A stretch of DNA of 34,347 nt from Alphaproteobacteria bacterium. GTDB lineage: Bacteria; Pseudomonadota; Alphaproteobacteria; Rhizobiales; JAJFHR01. Position numbers and translations under genes: made by a program. The stretch covers positions 1 to 34,347 of the forward strand of contig JAJRTY010000177.1 in the NCBI GenBank assembly GCA_024278055.1, written 5' to 3'. The notes beneath the pieces are model-generated. The model did not search any database, had not been told where the DNA came from, and saw only the letters and a program-made list of their open reading frames with translations. Position 1 is the first letter of the stretch. Every line of letters begins with the position of its first letter. Shown here one piece after another: positions 7,456 through 16,288 of the stretch.

Positions 7456-8853
7456 ATGAGCAACAAGATGTGGGGCAGCCGGTTTTCAAGCGGACCCGAT
7501 GCCATCATGGAAGACATAAACGCCTCGATAGATTTCGACAAGCGTTTATATGCCCAGGATATCCAGGGCTCCAGGGTTCATTGCCAGATGCTTGTGGCAA
7601 CCGGCATTATAAGTAATGAAGATGGCGAAAAAATAGCACACGGTCTAAACACAATTCTGTCAGAAATCGAGGCTGGGGAATTTGAGTTTTCACGCGCCCT
7701 TGAAGATATCCATATGAATGTGGAATCACGCCTGAGCGAACTTGTCGGCGATGCTGCCGGCAGGTTACATACGGCGCGTTCGCGCAATGATCAGGTGGCG
7801 CTGGATTTCAGGTTGTATGCACGCGAGACAGCCCTTGAGTTTGAGGCTGGCCTAAAAGGCCTGCAACTGGCGCTGGCGCAAAAAGCCTTTGAATTCAATG
7901 ACGCCCTGATGCCGGGCTTTACTCATTTACAAACAGCGCAGCCCATCACTTTTGGACATCATTGTCTGGCCTATGTGGAAATGTTTGGCCGCGATTGCAG
8001 CCGTATGCGCGATGCCCGCAACAGAATGAACGAATGCCCTTTGGGGGCAGCTGCTCTGGCGGGAACCTCCTTTCCGATAGATCGCCACATGACAGCTGAA
8101 CAATTGGGATTTGACCACCCCATGGCCAATTCCATGGATGCGGTTGCCAGTCGCGATTTTGTGCTGGAACTGTTGAGTGCGTCAGCCATAACGGCTGTCA
8201 ATCTGTCGCGGCTGGCCGAGGAAATTGTTATCTGGTGCAGTGCGCCGTTCAAGTTTGTGAAACTGTCGGACAGATTTTCCACCGGCTCTTCGATCATGCC
8301 GCAAAAGCGCAATCCTGATGCCGCCGAACTGGTGCGGGCAAAGGCCGGGCGTATTGTTGGCGCATTGACCAGCCTGCTGATTGTGATGAAGGGGTTGCCG
8401 CTGACCTATTCCAAAGACATGCAGGAAGATAAAGAACAGGCTTTTGATGCCTTTGACAGCTTGAACCTGGGGCTGGCTGCGATGACGGGGATGATCGCGG
8501 ACCTGGAGCCGCAGGTTGAAAATATGGAAAAATTTGCCGCAAGTGATTTTTCCACCGCAACCGATTTAGCCGACTGGCTGGTGCGCGTTGCTGATTTACC
8601 TTTCCGCCAGGCCCATCATGTTACCGGGCAACTGGTGGCATTGGCGAGCGAACGCAACATCAGCCTGGATGAAATTCCGCTGGCCGATATGGTTGAGGTC
8701 GAGGCACGCATCTCAAAGGATATTTATGATGTGCTGAGTGCGAAAAATTCGGTTAACTCGCGCACCAGTTACGGCGGTACCGCACCCGCCAATGTTAAAC
8801 AGCAGGCGTTAAGATGGCTTGACATTTTAGAGCCAAACAAAGAAGTTTCTTGA
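7456..8853 (+). CDS. argH: Argininosuccinate lyase
   Basis: A 465-residue cytoplasmic enzyme of the fumarase/aspartase superfamily. It splits argininosuccinate into arginine and fumarate, the last step of arginine synthesis. The start [11 protein letters not shown], the [10 protein letters not shown] region, [10 protein letters not shown] and the flexible signature loop [11 protein letters not shown] (with the catalytic Ser) are all intact, and the length is standard. The ATG at 7456 is preceded by AGGAAC. It heads a co-directional run: argH, a small lipoprotein, lysA. The promoter must lie in the 41-base gap or inside tlpA. Confidence 0.96.
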   Translation: MSNKMWGSRFSSGPDAIMEDINASIDFDKRLYAQDIQGSRVHCQMLVATGIISNEDGEKIAHGLNTILSEIEAGEFEFSRALEDIHMNVESRLSELVGDAAGRLHTARSRNDQVALDFRLYARETALEFEAGLKGLQLALAQKAFEFNDALMPGFTHLQTAQPITFGHHCLAYVEMFGRDCSRMRDARNRMNECPLGAAALAGTSFPIDRHMTAEQLGFDHPMANSMDAVASRDFVLELLSASAITAVNLSRLAEEIVIWCSAPFKFVKLSDRFSTGSSIMPQKRNPDAAELVRAKAGRIVGALTSLLIVMKGLPLTYSKDMQEDKEQAFDAFDSLNLGLAAMTGMIADLEPQVENMEKFAASDFSTATDLADWLVRVADLPFRQAHHVTGQLVALASERNISLDEIPLADMVEVEARISKDIYDVLSAKNSVNSRTSYGGTAPANVKQQALRWLDILEPNKEVS

Positions 8854-8919
8854 GAACCGGCACGACAGTGTAGTAAGGATCATAGTGTTGGCCAAAATCA
8901 CATGGTGGAGTTGAACTTG

Positions 8920-9096
8920 ATGCCCAAGGTTAAAATTGCAATCGTTACTGTCATGGTATCAATGCTCTTTGTCGGCGCCTGTGGTCGCCGTGGCCCGCTT
9001 GAGCCACCGCCGGTGGCTGAAAATGATGAAAATCCTGAAAAAGCTAAAGAAAATTCCTATTCCGGGAAAAAGTTCATTCTTGATCCGTTGATTTAA
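8920..9096 (+). CDS. lptM: Small lipoprotein, LptM/YifL-like
   Basis: A 58-residue lipoprotein. A short positively charged start (MPKVK), a hydrophobic stretch and the lipobox VGAC with the lipidated Cys are followed by GRRGPLEPPP, the typical mature start of the LptM (YifL) family. LptM helps the LPS translocon LptD/LptE mature in enterobacteria; the same role in this group is inferred. I prefer the ATG at 8920 because GGAG lies 9 bases upstream and the signal peptide then has normal length; the ATG at 8902 in the same frame is an alternative. It lies between argH and lysA, its usual place in Rhizobiales. Confidence 0.82.
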   Translation: MPKVKIAIVTVMVSMLFVGACGRRGPLEPPPVAENDENPEKAKENSYSGKKFILDPLI

Positions 9097-9105
9097 GCCT
9101 GCCTT

Positions 9106-10371
9106 ATGCATCATTTTACCTATAAAAGCGGCATCCTGCATGCTGAAAATACCCCTGTGCCGGATATTGCAGCTCAGGTTGGCACCCCGTTTTATTGTTA
9201 TTCGACTGCAACAATAGTGCGCCACTTCAAGGTTTTTGACGAGCCGTTTGGAGATATTGACCATCTGACGTGCTATGCCATGAAGGCCAATTCAAATCAG
9301 GCGGTTATCAAGACCCTGGGCGACATTGGCGCGGGCATGGATATTGTGTCGGGTGGCGAGTTAAAGCGTGCTCTGGCAGCGGGCATAGGTGCCGAGAAAA
9401 TAATTTTCTCCGGCGTCGGCAAGACCGAGATTGAAATTTCCGATGCGCTGGAAGCCGGGATATTGTGCTTTAATGTTGAATCAGAATCCGAACTTCATCT
9501 GATCTCGCTGGTGGCCACCGCTACGCGAAAAACCGCCAACATCTCTTTGCGCATCAATCCCGATGTGGATGCAAAAACACACGCCAAAATCGCCACCGGC
9601 AAGGCCGAAAACAAGTTTGGTATCCCGTGGACGCGGGCGCAAGAAGTCTATGCACTGGCGGCCAGCCTGCCGGGCATGAAAGTGTGCGGCATCGATCTTC
9701 ATATCGGCAGTCAGATTGTCGATCTCGAGCCTTACCGGATCGCCTATGAGCGCATTGGCGAACTGGTAGGGATTTTGCGTAACGATGGCCATGACATTCA
9801 ACATGTGGATCTCGGCGGCGGCCTGGGCGTTCCCTACCGCGATGGTGACAATGAGCCGCCTTTACCAAGCGAATATGCCGATGTCATCAAAAAAGCCGTG
9901 GGCTCGCTGGGCTGTAAAATAATCACCGAGCCGGGTCGGCTTATTGCCGGTAATGCCGGTATTTTAGTGGCGCGGGTGGTGCATATGAAGCACGGTGAGA
10001 ACAAACATTTTGCCATCATTGATGCCGCCATGAATGATATTCTGCGACCGACACTGTATGAAGCCCACCATGAGATTCTCAGCGTCAGACAGCCCTTGGC
10101 TGAAACCGACACACAGATTGTCGATGTGGTTGGCCCGGTGTGTGAGACCGGCGATTATATTGCCACAGGCAGAGAATTGCCGGTCCTCAAACAAAACGAC
10201 CTGGTCGCCATCATGACAGCGGGAGCCTACGGCGCGGTACAATCAGGAACCTACAATACAAGAGCGCTTATTCCCGAGGTATTGGTCAACGATGATCAGT
10301 TTGCTATTGTGCGCCGGCGCATGGAAGTCGAAGATATTATCGAACTCGATCAGACAGCACCCTGGCAATAG
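9106..10371 (+). CDS. lysA: Diaminopimelate decarboxylase
   Basis: A 421-residue PLP enzyme that makes L-lysine from meso-diaminopimelate. It shows the fold-type III alanine-racemase-like barrel with CYAMKANSN, in which Lys60 binds PLP. DLHIGSQI and the phosphate-binding HVDLGGGLGVPY follow, then TEPGR, and GPVCETGDYI with the Cys that completes the active site across the dimer, and finally AGAYG. It starts 9 bases after the lipoprotein stop, so it is cotranscribed with argH and the lipoprotein gene. No lysine riboswitch is visible; there is no room for one. Confidence 0.96.
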   Translation: MHHFTYKSGILHAENTPVPDIAAQVGTPFYCYSTATIVRHFKVFDEPFGDIDHLTCYAMKANSNQAVIKTLGDIGAGMDIVSGGELKRALAAGIGAEKIIFSGVGKTEIEISDALEAGILCFNVESESELHLISLVATATRKTANISLRINPDVDAKTHAKIATGKAENKFGIPWTRAQEVYALAASLPGMKVCGIDLHIGSQIVDLEPYRIAYERIGELVGILRNDGHDIQHVDLGGGLGVPYRDGDNEPPLPSEYADVIKKAVGSLGCKIITEPGRLIAGNAGILVARVVHMKHGENKHFAIIDAAMNDILRPTLYEAHHEILSVRQPLAETDTQIVDVVGPVCETGDYIATGRELPVLKQNDLVAIMTAGAYGAVQSGTYNTRALIPEVLVNDDQFAIVRRRMEVEDIIELDQTAPWQ

Positions 10372-10494
10372 GTCACAAATCGGTCTAAAAGCCGATCCAT
10401 AACAAGCTTAAACATATAACATAGATATGAAGCCCAGCAGCCAGATTATGTGGTATGCTGGTTGAAACGTCTTGTTTTGAGCTATTGGTGATGG

Positions 10495-12951
10495 ATGAAC
10501 CTACCGTTTCATTATAAAATTGGCTTATCCAGACTGGCCTTGTACTGGGAACGCCTGTGGCGCCAGTCCCTGCCGTTGCTGCTGAGCGCATCGGGAATTG
10601 TCTCTCTTGGTCTTTTTGGCGTGTTTGAATGGCTGCCGCCAGCGCTTCACATCGGTCTGCTGGTGCTGTTTGGAGCCATATTGCTGTGGTCGCTGGTGCG
10701 GATGTTCAAAGCACAATGGCCGGGCGAGAAAGAAGCATTAAGATGGCTTGAAACCTCGAACGGGCACAGCCATCGACCGGCCAGCTCGCTGGTGGACACC
10801 CTCAGCCTTGGTGCTGATGATCCGGCAACGAGGACAATCTGGCAGGCCCATCACAGGCGGCTGATACCCGTGGTTAATGGGTTGAAACCCGGTTTGCCGC
10901 AGCCTGGCCTTATGCGAAAAGACCCTTATTCTTTGCGTGCGCTGGCGTTTCTGGTGCTGTTTGTTGCGGCGTTTTCTGCCGGACCTGACTGGCGTGAACG
11001 TATCGACAGCATAGGCTCGCCGGGGCTTAAACGCATACCGGCAACAGTATCGATTGACGCCTGGATCACACCACCACGCTATACCGGCAAAGCACCGGTT
11101 TTTCTGACCGGTGGTATTGTCAAAATTGCCAATGACACGCTCCAGACGCGACAGCTTAATGTGCCTGAAAACAGCGAATTGGTAGTGAGAATTTCGGGAG
11201 TGAAAAACCCGACTGCACAGATAAGCGACCCCTCTGACAGCAACAAGAAAACAGCCACTCAAATTTTCAAGGCGATTGATCAGCAAACTCTGGAATTACG
11301 TATCAAACTCAGCGGCTCGCGCCTGATTGATATTCTCGGTGACGGGGTCAGCCTGTCAAGCTGGCAGGTTGCAATTATACCCGATACACCACCGGTCATT
11401 GCTGTCGATGGCGAGATCAAGACCACCGGCGACCAAACCCTGTCCATCCCCTACAGACTCAAGGATGACTATGGGGTTGTCAGCGCTTCTGCATTGTTTT
11501 CACGCAAATCCCTGGATAGCAACATCATACCGCCATTTGCCAGGAAACCGCCTGATTTCACCATTAATCTGCCAGGTGCGCGGGTCAGAAATGCCAAGCA
11601 ATCGGTCTTTCGGGATCTAACCGCACATCCATGGGCCGGGCTAAATGTTACTTTAAGACTAAAAGCAGATGACGATGCCGGTCAGGAAACCTTGAGTGAT
11701 CCGGTCAGCATTACCCTGCCGGAAAGAAAATTCACCAAACCTCTGGCCCTGGCAATTGCCGAACAACGTGCCAAGCTTGCCCGCCGGCTCGACAATCGCC
11801 AGTCGGTTGCCCTGGCCATCAGTGCGCTTACTTTGTTTCCCGAAGAAATCATTAAAGATACAACCATTTTCCTTGGCCTGCGCACGGCTTATTTCCGCTT
11901 AAGCCGGGGCAGTAACGAAAAAATGCTGGCCTCGGTTTACAGTCTGTTGTGGGATCTGGCACTCAAGGTTGAAGATGGTGATCTGTCTTTGGCGGAACGA
12001 GAACTCCGGGCTGCTCAGGAAGCTTTGCGCAAAGCTCTGGCCAACAATGCCTCACCTGAAGAAATTGAGACGCTGATGCAGGACATGAAAAAAACCCTGG
12101 GGCGGTTTTTGCAGGCACTGAATGAAAAAAACCGTAAACTGGGTGAAAATAACCAGTTGCCACAGGGTGAAAGAAATCAGCGCGTTGAGGCTCGTGATCT
12201 TGCCAAAATTCTGGAGACAATTGAAAACCTGGCTAAAAGCGGTGCCAAAGACGCCGCCCAAAAGATGCTGTCTGAATTGCAGAATCTACTGGAATCATTG
12301 CAGGCGGGTGGACCCACCACTGCTCCCATTCAAAACCAATCGATATTATCTGATATGATACAGGAACTGGGTGAAATGATTAACCAGCAGCAACGTCTGC
12401 TCGACGACACCTACAAGGCGGATCAAAACAGCGACCCGAGACTTGGCAGCCCGTCAAAACCCAATTCCGATATCCAGACACTGGCTGATAAACAACAGGC
12501 ATTGAGAGACCTGCTTGGTCAAATGATGGAACAGCTCGACCAAAACGGCATGGGACAGCCTTCGGCTCTCAACCGGGCAGGAAAGGCCATGCAGAATGCT
12601 GAAGGTGCCTTGCGTGAGGGTGAGCCGGGTCAGGCAGTGGGTAAACAGGGCGCAGCCCTGGATCAGCTGCGCCAGGGTGCTCAATCCATGGCCCAGCAAA
12701 TGGTGGATGGGCTGGCCCAGCGCCAGGGGTTAAACCAGCGCGGGCAAAACAACGGCAAGGGTGAAACCGATCCACTGGGGCGGCCATTGCCAAGTTCGGG
12801 ACCGGATTATGGATTATCCACCAAAATCCCAACGCAAGTTGATATTCAACGCGCCCGCGAATTGCGAAAAGAGCTGCAAAACCGCATTGGCGAACCCAAC
12901 CGGCCCCAGCTTGAACTTGATTACCTCGACAGGCTTTTGCGAAGATTTTAG
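10495..12951 (+). CDS. TIGR02302 (DUF4175-type) large membrane protein
   Basis: An 818-residue protein of the TIGR02302 family, found downstream of lysA in many Alphaproteobacteria. The N-terminus has two hydrophobic helices (about residues 24-72), and a third lies near 143-161. A periplasmic region of beta-rich, Ig-like character follows, then a long Gln-, Asn- and Ala-rich helical part (about 500-750) with low-complexity coiled-coil character (KQQALRDLLGQMMEQLDQNG). The C-terminus ends in a family-like LDYLDRLLRRF. The function is unknown; an envelope role is likely from its architecture. The ATG at 10495 has only a weak upstream site. The 123-base gap after lysA contains a weak ATCGG/CCGAT hairpin and no clear terminator. 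Confidence 0.85.
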   Translation: MNLPFHYKIGLSRLALYWERLWRQSLPLLLSASGIVSLGLFGVFEWLPPALHIGLLVLFGAILLWSLVRMFKAQWPGEKEALRWLETSNGHSHRPASSLVDTLSLGADDPATRTIWQAHHRRLIPVVNGLKPGLPQPGLMRKDPYSLRALAFLVLFVAAFSAGPDWRERIDSIGSPGLKRIPATVSIDAWITPPRYTGKAPVFLTGGIVKIANDTLQTRQLNVPENSELVVRISGVKNPTAQISDPSDSNKKTATQIFKAIDQQTLELRIKLSGSRLIDILGDGVSLSSWQVAIIPDTPPVIAVDGEIKTTGDQTLSIPYRLKDDYGVVSASALFSRKSLDSNIIPPFARKPPDFTINLPGARVRNAKQSVFRDLTAHPWAGLNVTLRLKADDDAGQETLSDPVSITLPERKFTKPLALAIAEQRAKLARRLDNRQSVALAISALTLFPEEIIKDTTIFLGLRTAYFRLSRGSNEKMLASVYSLLWDLALKVEDGDLSLAERELRAAQEALRKALANNASPEEIETLMQDMKKTLGRFLQALNEKNRKLGENNQLPQGERNQRVEARDLAKILETIENLAKSGAKDAAQKMLSELQNLLESLQAGGPTTAPIQNQSILSDMIQELGEMINQQQRLLDDTYKADQNSDPRLGSPSKPNSDIQTLADKQQALRDLLGQMMEQLDQNGMGQPSALNRAGKAMQNAEGALREGEPGQAVGKQGAALDQLRQGAQSMAQQMVDGLAQRQGLNQRGQNNGKGETDPLGRPLPSSGPDYGLSTKIPTQVDIQRARELRKELQNRIGEPNRPQLELDYLDRLLRRF

Positions 12952-13017
12952 GAGGCGTTTAAGTTTTTTCGCGCCACCTGCGCCAAAGGCATTAGCGATT
13001 GAACGATTACTTACATT

Positions 13018-13099
13018 CGTCTTACCGGCGAAAGCCTGTATCCAGAGGCGGCAGGGCAGGAATTTGTGGCGCTGGATACCGGCTTTCGCCGGTAAGACG
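13018..13099. repeat. Long inverted repeat, 28-base arms
   Basis: The left arm 13018-13045 (CGTCTTACCGGCGAAAGCCT and eight more bases) and the right arm 13072-13099 are reverse complements at 27 of 28 positions, around a 26-base loop. The pattern (tacCGGCGAAAGCC...TCCAG / CTGGA...GGCTTTCGCCGG) resembles the short dispersed palindromes with CGCGAAAGCGGG cores seen between genes in many proteobacteria. It lies in the gap between two convergent genes, where it could also act as a two-way terminator, although it lacks a U-tract. Confidence 0.85.
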
Positions 13100-13119
13100 G
13101 TGTGATAGATTATACCTCA

Positions 13120-13488
13120 TCACTCCTGGTGCAACGCCTTATCTACTGCCGCTGTAATGTCTTCGAGCGTAAAGGGTTTATATAATAAGCCGGTAATAAT
13201 AGCTTCGAGCCCGTAAGCGCGTTCGCGTTGATCGGCATATCCGGTCATCAGCAAAATGGGCATGTCGGGCACTTTTTCTGCCGCTATCAGAGCAAGCGTT
13301 ATGCCGTCCATCACCGGCATTTTTATATCTGATACCAGAAGATCAAACTTTCGGGTGCCAGACGTAATCAAATGACAGGCTTCTCCACCATCACTGGCAA
13401 CAGTGACATCGTGACCGCTTAATTCCAGCGCCCGGCGCACAAAGTCGCGCACTGCACTGTAGTCTTCTGCCAATAACACCTGAGCCAT
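13120..13488 (-). CDS. Receiver-only response regulator, CpdR-like
   Basis: A 122-residue single receiver domain without output domain. The acidic pair Glu8-Asp9 (LLAED), the phosphoacceptor Asp54 (LLVSDIKMP), Thr82 (LLMTGYAD) and Lys104 (LLYKPF) are all present, so it should be phosphorylatable. Size and sequence style recall CpdR, which steers ClpXP-dependent proteolysis of CtrA and other cell-cycle proteins in Alphaproteobacteria, but other single-domain receivers look alike. It lies downstream of the MJ0042 protein gene in the same direction, 28 bases away, and was probably cotranscribed with it. No histidine kinase is in the window. Confidence 0.82.
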   Translation of the reverse strand: MAQVLLAEDYSAVRDFVRRALELSGHDVTVASDGGEACHLITSGTRKFDLLVSDIKMPVMDGITLALIAAEKVPDMPILLMTGYADQRERAYGLEAIITGLLYKPFTLEDITAAVDKALHQE

Positions 13489-13516
13489 ATTGATTGCTCA
13501 ATCCCGAAAAGTAATA

Positions 13517-14266
13517 TCACCGATATGCGCCATATCCCGAAGTTGCCTTTGCAAATCTCACGATCAATCCCTGCGCCGCAGCTGGTGGTGAGGCCAGGCG
13601 GGTAGCAAACTTAACACGCGCATTGGGGCCGATAGGTTTTTTATCGACTTTTACGGTCCAGTAGTACAGCTCCTGATCGGTTGCGTCCAGCAGGCCGAAA
13701 CGCACGCGCGGCAAGGTTTTCTTTTCATCGGTATGATTTACTACTTCACCCTTGATGGCCAGAATTGGCAGACCGTTTTCGAAATCGCGCGTATAGATCA
13801 CATTAGCAAATGACATGCCGCGCACATTGACCGGCATGCCCAGCTGTGCATAGAGCCGGGCCGTACCGGGCAGGGTCTTGACGATACTTTCTCGATAGAA
13901 AACCGATAAACCCGCAACCACCGCAATAGTCGCTGCCAGGGTTCCCCATCCCGCCAGCGCCGAAGTCATCTGTTTTTTGTATTGCTGGCGCCCGGTTTTA
14001 ATTTTCTGAGCCGCTGAAACCAATCGCTGTGCCTGGGACTTTATATTTTCTTCGGCATCTTCCTCACGGGGTTCATCAACACTTTCCACTTCGTCGGTTT
14101 CGTCCACTGCCGGGCTGTTTTCAGAGCTCTCGACATCTTCCGATCGAATATATTCCTGAAACCATACGGTGCTGCAACTTGAGCACTTGACCTTTCTGCC
14201 ATCGGGTTCAAAATAGGCAGGATCAACCTCGTAACTTGTTTCGCACTGAGAACAGCTAATTATCAT
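13517..14266 (-). CDS. MJ0042 zinc-ribbon / DUF3426 membrane protein
   Basis: A 249-residue protein. The N-terminal MJ0042-type zinc ribbon has two CxxC pairs (Cys5/Cys8 and Cys28/Cys31, CSQC and CSSC). An acidic linker rich in Glu and Asp covers about residues 42-75. One membrane helix lies at about 102-124, and a C-terminal DUF3426-type domain contains the NVRGMSFANVIY and IKGEVVNHT stretches. The likely topology puts the zinc ribbon in the cytoplasm and DUF3426 in the periplasm. The function is unknown. It is divergent from ftsE with 154 bases between the starts, a common alphaproteobacterial arrangement that suggests an envelope or division connection. Confidence 0.87.
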   Translation of the reverse strand: MIISCSQCETSYEVDPAYFEPDGRKVKCSSCSTVWFQEYIRSEDVESSENSPAVDETDEVESVDEPREEDAEENIKSQAQRLVSAAQKIKTGRQQYKKQMTSALAGWGTLAATIAVVAGLSVFYRESIVKTLPGTARLYAQLGMPVNVRGMSFANVIYTRDFENGLPILAIKGEVVNHTDEKKTLPRVRFGLLDATDQELYYWTVKVDKKPIGPNARVKFATRLASPPAAAQGLIVRFAKATSGYGAYR

Positions 14267-14283
14267 TCAACACCGTGATCGCG

Positions 14284-14292
14284 TGCTATAAT
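14284..14292 (+). promoter_or_regulatory. Extended -10 promoter element upstream of ftsE
   Basis: TGCTATAAT is a perfect extended -10 (TGN-TATAAT). The -35 region is poor, which is common for extended -10 promoters. Transcription would start near 14299 and leave a leader of about 120 bases before the ftsE GTG. The CtrA-type box at 14360-14374 would then lie inside the leader. Confidence 0.45.
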
Positions 14293-14359
14293 TCAAGGAA
14301 GTTTGAGAGAATCACTACGCGTTTTTGCTAATCCAGCCATCAGATAACCCCAATGCTGG

Positions 14360-14374
14360 TTAAAGTGTGGTTAA
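14360..14374. promoter_or_regulatory. CtrA-type box upstream of ftsE
   Basis: TTAAAGTGTGGTTAA fits TTAA-N7-TTAA exactly and is followed by ACAT, close to the full CtrA half-site TTAACCAT. It lies 46 bases before the ftsE start. FtsEX act in cell division, a process under CtrA in several Alphaproteobacteria. The third base after the second TTAA departs from consensus, so it is the weakest of the three boxes in the window. Confidence 0.5.
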
Positions 14375-14420
14375 ACATGATCAAAGCGGCCAGGCCTCAA
14401 GGTAAAAGGTAACAGATTAA

Positions 14421-15080
14421 GTGATACAATTTGAGAATGTCGGGTTACGTTATGGTATGGGGCCGGAAGTCCTGCGAAATGTGAGCTTTAATCTGGCGCC
14501 GGGATCATTTCACTTTCTCACCGGATCATCAGGTGCCGGTAAAACATCGCTTCTGCAGTTGTTGTTTTTGGCACAAAGACCAACGCGCGGCCTGATTTCC
14601 ATTTTTGGCCAGGATGTGGCAACCCTGCCGCGGAAGGATTTACCGGCAATTCGACGGCGCATTGGTGTGGTGTTTCAGGAGTTTCGCCTGCTCAATCATT
14701 TGACCACCTATGAAAATGTTGCCCTGCCTCTGCGCATTCGTGGTGTCGACACTGTTGAGTATGAAAACAATGTGATTGAACTCCTGCGCTGGGTGGGTCT
14801 GGGTGAGCGTTTGAATGCCACTCCTGAAATTCTGTCCGGTGGAGAAAAACAACGCGCTGCCATTGCCCGTGCCGTTGTCGGGCGACCGGCGCTTTTGCTG
14901 GCCGATGAACCCACCGGCAATGTTGACCCCGAACTGGCCCAGCGTCTGCTCAGATTATTTGTTGAACTCAACCGACTTGGAACAACCATATTAATTGCAA
15001 CTCATGATCGTTTGTTGATGGAAGATTTCGGGGCACCACGGCTGGTTCTTGACAATGGCGAGCTGGAAGTTGTGCCATGA
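14421..15080 (+). CDS. ftsE: Cell-division ATP-binding protein FtsE
   Basis: A 219-residue ABC ATPase. Walker A is GSSGAGKTS (residues 35-43), the Q-loop is VVFQEFRLL, the signature LSGGEKQR (138-145), Walker B LLLADEPT (158-165) and the switch His is in IATHDR. With FtsX it forms the complex that joins the divisome and activates periplasmic murein hydrolases. It starts with GTG, and its TGA overlaps the ATG of ftsX, so translation is coupled. It is divergent from the MJ0042 protein gene. Confidence 0.94.
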   Translation: MIQFENVGLRYGMGPEVLRNVSFNLAPGSFHFLTGSSGAGKTSLLQLLFLAQRPTRGLISIFGQDVATLPRKDLPAIRRRIGVVFQEFRLLNHLTTYENVALPLRIRGVDTVEYENNVIELLRWVGLGERLNATPEILSGGEKQRAAIARAVVGRPALLLADEPTGNVDPELAQRLLRLFVELNRLGTTILIATHDRLLMEDFGAPRLVLDNGELEVVP

Positions 15081-16087
15081 GCGAGGAATTTTCGCAAACC
15101 GGCGACACAGATGAAAACCCGACTGAAACCCGCTTCCAGGGCCTGTTGAGCTTTCTTAACCTCAAAAACCTGCCAGGGCTGATTACCGGCTCTTATACCA
15201 GTATTTTACCACCCCAGACAAAAAGCGGCCGATCCCTTACCATTGTTGTAACCGCTATGTGTTACCTTGCGGTGCTTGCCATCATCGCAAATATTCTCAT
15301 TAACAGGTCGGTTCAGGTGTGGACTGCCGATGTGGCCAAGCAGGTTACCGTGCAGATCAAGCCCGTTGACGGCGAGAATATGAACATCCAGATTGAATCC
15401 GCACTGGCCATACTCAACGGCACCCGCGGAATAGTCTCCACTTCTACATTGAGTTACGAGGAAAGCCTGCGACTGCTTGAGCCGTGGCTCGGCGAAGGAT
15501 CACTGCTTGCTGACCTTCCGGTTCCACGTCTCATTTCCGTTGTCATTGACGAAAAAAATCCACCTGATTTTGATGCGCTGAAACGACAGCTCAAACGCAA
15601 GGTCAAAGGGGCCAGCCTTGATACTCACAAGCGCTGGCAGGGGCAGATTTTGCGGAGTGCAAATGCTCTGAAAATGATCTCCCTGGGAATTCTCATTCTC
15701 ATCTCGATTACAACAATTGCCATCATTATCTTTGCCACGCGTGCCGCCATGGCCAGCAATGAGGAAGTTATTTCAGTGCTTCATCTTGTCGGCGCCCAAG
15801 ACAATTTTATTGCCGAGGAAGTGCAATCGCGGTTTTTCATCATCGGATTGAAAGCCGGCCTGATCAGTGTTGTCTGCGGCATTTTGACCTATATTTTTCT
15901 CGGCCTTTTTTTAACCAGCTACTTTAGTTCCGGTGCGGATCAAACGGGGTTTCAGTTTCTTACCGGCCCAACATCTTTAGGGATTACGGGTTTTCTTGTG
16001 CTTTTCACCGTTCCCCTTGCCGCTGTTATCATTTGCCTGACCACATCACGCATTGTGGTATTGCGAATACTCGCAGGTGTTTTGTAG
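15077..16087 (+). CDS. ftsX: Cell-division protein FtsX
   Basis: A 336-residue membrane partner of FtsE. A cytoplasmic N-terminus of about 50 residues is followed by a first helix (about 52-74), a periplasmic loop of about 125 residues, then three more helices in the C-terminal half (about 203-225, 253-280 and 300-325). This is the normal FtsX topology. The motif NEEVISVLHLVGA before the third helix is typical of the family. The start overlaps the ftsE stop by four bases. Transcription may continue into the YdcF-like and PlsC genes, but a 201-base gap with hairpins intervenes. Confidence 0.93.
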   Translation: MSEEFSQTGDTDENPTETRFQGLLSFLNLKNLPGLITGSYTSILPPQTKSGRSLTIVVTAMCYLAVLAIIANILINRSVQVWTADVAKQVTVQIKPVDGENMNIQIESALAILNGTRGIVSTSTLSYEESLRLLEPWLGEGSLLADLPVPRLISVVIDEKNPPDFDALKRQLKRKVKGASLDTHKRWQGQILRSANALKMISLGILILISITTIAIIIFATRAAMASNEEVISVLHLVGAQDNFIAEEVQSRFFIIGLKAGLISVVCGILTYIFLGLFLTSYFSSGADQTGFQFLTGPTSLGITGFLVLFTVPLAAVIICLTTSRIVVLRILAGVL

Positions 16088-16214
16088 CTCCATCGCTGAA
16101 ACTGTACTGTTCGAAACCATCCCCGGTGTGGTAGAGATGTCAGAATCAGAACTCTAAGAGCCTGTCATGCTTATACGGAAACATTTGATGCCCCAAATCA
16201 GTTCACTCAGCAAG

Positions 16215-16265
16215 GCGCGTAGCGCGGGGCGATATGGTGTATCGTTCAAGCTGCGCAACGCAGCT
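16215..16265. repeat. Three consecutive small hairpins in the ftsX-ydcF gap
   Basis: Within the 201-base gap 16088-16288 three perfect dyads follow one another: GCGC-GTA-GCGC (16215-16225), CGATA-TGGTG-TATCG (16230-16244) and AGCTGCG-CAA-CGCAGCT (16249-16265). They end about 23 bases before the next gene. The regular spacing looks like a repetitive extragenic element rather than a terminator, since no U-tract follows. The rest of the gap holds no gene that I can support. Confidence 0.6.
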
Positions 16266-16288
16266 GATGGGCTCTAGGCAGGGTCACA

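Noticed and set aside
13018-13099. CRISPR or attachment site
   Set aside because: Only one inverted pair is present, with no repeated spacer units, integrase or tRNA nearby.
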